Part shown: positions 62,338-64,000 of the stretch, one piece after another
Layout of the letters: each line of letters begins with the position of its first letter
How positions within the stretch are numbered: position 1 is the first letter of the stretch
NCBI RefSeq assembly: GCF_029542085.1
Contig: NZ_CP107036.1
Coordinates: 5,580,001-5,644,000 of the forward strand
Origin: Sphingobacterium sp. ML3W
GTDB lineage: Bacteria; Bacteroidota; Bacteroidia; Sphingobacteriales; Sphingobacteriaceae
DNA: 64,000 bases
Reading direction: 5' to 3'
Translations under genes and position numbers: made by a program
The notes under the pieces: generated by a model
What the model was told of the DNA's origin: nothing
Database searches by the model: none
What the model saw: only the letters and a program-made list of their open reading frames with translations

Positions 62338-63618
62338 TTATGCAATAATCAAATAGTAATTTTTCTTACCTCTCTGTGCAATAATATATTTATTGTTCAC
62401 CAAATTGCTTTCGGTGATCACTTGTTCAATATCTGTTGCTTTTTCACGGTTGATAGACACACCACCACCTTGGAGCATTTTACGGGCTTCGCCTTTTGAC
62501 GGGAAAACTTGCGTATTGACAGCCAACAGATCGAGGATATTGATTCCTGCTTCTAGATCTTCTCTTGCTACCTGAAATTGTGGGATACCTTCAAATACTT
62601 CAAGGACAGCTTCGTGATCTAAATCGTTTAGAAATTCCAATGAGCCGTTGCCAAAAAGAAAATCAGAGGTTTTAATAGCAGTCTCATAAGCTTCTTCAGA
62701 ATGCGTGCGAATCGTGATATCTTTTGCTAATGCTTTTTGGACAATGCGCAAATGTGGTGCGGCATCGTGCTCGGCGATGATCGCCTCGATTTCTGCCTGC
62801 GGCTTAAGTGTAAAGATCTTAATCCAGCTTTTGGCATCGTCATCTGAGGTGTTTAACCAAAATTGATAATATTTATAGGGCGAAGTTTTCTTTGGATCTA
62901 ACCAGACTGCCCCAGATTCTGTCTTTCCGAATTTTTGGCCGTCTGCTTTTTTAATCAATTGTGTCGTAATGGCATAAGCTGTTCCCTGATCTTGACGACG
63001 AATCATTTCACTTCCTGTGACAATATTACCCCATTGATCAGATCCACCCATTTGTATTTTACAATTGTGGTGTTTCCACAGATAATAGAAATCGTAACCT
63101 TGAATCAATTGATAGGTGAATTCTGTAAATGATAGACCATTGTCTCCTTCTAAACGTTTTTTTACAGAATCCTTTGCCATCATATAGTTGACGGTAATCA
63201 TTTTACCGATATCACGGATAAAGTCCAAAAAACTGAAATCTTTGAACCAATCGTAATTATTAACCATCTGGGCATCATTTTCGCCTTCTCCAAATTCAAG
63301 AAATTTGCCTAACTGTTTTTTTAGACAAGCAACATTATGTTGTAAGGTTGCTTCGTCAAGTAAGTTACGCTCTGCAGATTTGAAAGAAGGGTCTCCAATC
63401 ATTCCTGTTGCGCCACCCACCAATGCTACTGGTTTATGCCCCGCATTTTGGAAATGGATTAAGGTCATGATTTGAGTTAAGTGTCCTACGTGTAGAGAGT
63501 CTCCTGTGGGATCAAAGCCGATATAGCCAGCGACTTTTTCTTTATTCAGTAAGTCTTCAGTTCCAGGCATAATATCTTGCAGCATGCCTCTCCAACGTAA
63601 TTCTTCTACAAAGCTCAT
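62338..63618 (-). CDS. tyrS: Tyrosyl-tRNA synthetase
   Basis: 426 aa. Class I synthetase: HVGHL (His43-His46) is the HIGH motif, KFGKT (229-233) the KMSKS loop, GGSDQWGNI binds tyrosine/ATP, and an S4-type C-terminal domain (about 355-426) contacts tRNA. Upstream minus-strand TATCTTTG (63654-63661) with a poor -33 element. Confidence 0.97.
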   Translation of the reverse strand: MSFVEELRWRGMLQDIMPGTEDLLNKEKVAGYIGFDPTGDSLHVGHLTQIMTLIHFQNAGHKPVALVGGATGMIGDPSFKSAERNLLDEATLQHNVACLKKQLGKFLEFGEGENDAQMVNNYDWFKDFSFLDFIRDIGKMITVNYMMAKDSVKKRLEGDNGLSFTEFTYQLIQGYDFYYLWKHHNCKIQMGGSDQWGNIVTGSEMIRRQDQGTAYAITTQLIKKADGQKFGKTESGAVWLDPKKTSPYKYYQFWLNTSDDDAKSWIKIFTLKPQAEIEAIIAEHDAAPHLRIVQKALAKDITIRTHSEEAYETAIKTSDFLFGNGSLEFLNDLDHEAVLEVFEGIPQFQVAREDLEAGINILDLLAVNTQVFPSKGEARKMLQGGGVSINREKATDIEQVITESNLVNNKYIIAQRGKKNYYLIIA

Positions 63619-63721
63619 TGTTAAATGGATTTAATTTTTTAATTTACAAGATGCAAAGATAGGAGATTAAGCGTATATTGAGCGAATAATTCCATATAAA
63701 AGCACACGCTAATAAGCTAAT

Positions 63722-64000
63722 ATGAATTTTTTATCACATTTTTATTTTGAGCGGTTTGCGACCAATCCCGAGCGAATTGTTGGCGGGTTGTTACCTGATC
63801 TGTTAAAAAATGCCGATAAAACTTTTGTGCTCAAACCCAGGCAATATGAAGATGAATTGCTGGATAACCCATTGTTGGAACAACTTTATATCGGTTGGAA
63901 CCGTCATATAGAGGTTGATCGTCTCTTTCATAATTCAACTTATTTTTTTCATCACACACATCAACTAAAGTTACAGATACAGTCAAGTCTAAAGGAACTG
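63722..64000 (+). CDS. Acyl-carrier-protein phosphodiesterase-like (DUF479), 5' part
   Basis: 93 codons visible, continuing past the window. MNFLSHFYFERFATNPERIVGGLLPDLLK and the IEVDRLFHNSTYF region fit the AcpH/DUF479 family, which removes 4'-phosphopantetheine from ACP. Only the N-terminus is seen; the conserved His and Asp (HFYF, GGLLPD, HxxVD-like) are there. Confidence 0.75.
   Translation, partial: MNFLSHFYFERFATNPERIVGGLLPDLLKNADKTFVLKPRQYEDELLDNPLLEQLYIGWNRHIEVDRLFHNSTYFFHHTHQLKLQIQSSLKEL

Overview
The window is chromosomal DNA of a Sphingobacterium (Bacteroidota, Sphingobacteriales). The strongest clue is the gene at 42146-43345, whose product has the length (399 aa) and residue numbering (His138, Asp210, His213, Lys244) that I recall for the soluble serine palmitoyltransferase of Sphingobacterium multivorum. 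Promoters of the Bacteroidota type (TTG, about 19 bp, TAnnTTTG), HU-CCDC81/SPOR proteins, GT117 (DUF2723) membrane proteins and TonB-plug repeat proteins agree with this. Most of the window is ordinary core genome. I see no prophage, insertion sequence, CRISPR array or defence locus.

Layout. 1-983: 3' part of a plug-repeat protein. 1035-4344 (mostly minus): pth, rplY, a repeat-rich spacer, prs and two identical tRNA-Gln genes. 4345-10710: GT117-type membrane protein, APC permease, pyrR, pyrB. 11103-20706: a co-directional block of TPR protein, plug-less beta-barrel, HU-CCDC81/SPOR protein, ExbB, ExbD, TonB and FolC, which looks like a dedicated energised envelope module. 20953-22753 (minus): asparaginase and TatD nuclease. 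23066-26617: TolC, lipoprotein adaptor and ABC-2 permease (no ATPase). 26696-31497 (minus): FKBP isomerase, NrnA-like phosphoesterase and an orphan propeller protein. 31767-38159: DUF423, PriA, Pcm, membrane MutS-like protein, thioesterase. 38233-41275: DUF779/aldehyde dehydrogenase operon divergent from an AraC regulator, with a two-copy direct-repeat operator between them. 41281-41736: smpB.

42146-46567 is the most interesting region: a tight five-gene sphingolipid operon (serine palmitoyltransferase, GNAT-fold acyltransferase, NAD-dependent reductase, CDP-alcohol phosphotransferase with an unusual signature, GtrA-like membrane protein). It could carry serine and acyl-CoA through to a ceramide phospholipid and perhaps flip the product. 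Only the first step is firmly assignable; the others are inferred from family and context.

46568-53207 is a complete rRNA operon (16S, tRNA-Ile, tRNA-Ala, 23S, 5S) with tandem promoters, visible processing stems and a terminator, preceded by about 0.9 kb of gene-poor DNA holding a 15-bp inverted repeat and a G+C-rich patch. 53499-64000 holds a radical SAM protein, a MazG-like hydrolase, a pseudouridine synthase with six 75-bp in-frame repeats, a lytic transglycosylase, the ftsK-lolA operon, an acetyltransferase, tyrS and the start of an ACP-phosphodiesterase-like gene. Convergent gene pairs are mostly separated by strong palindromic terminators.
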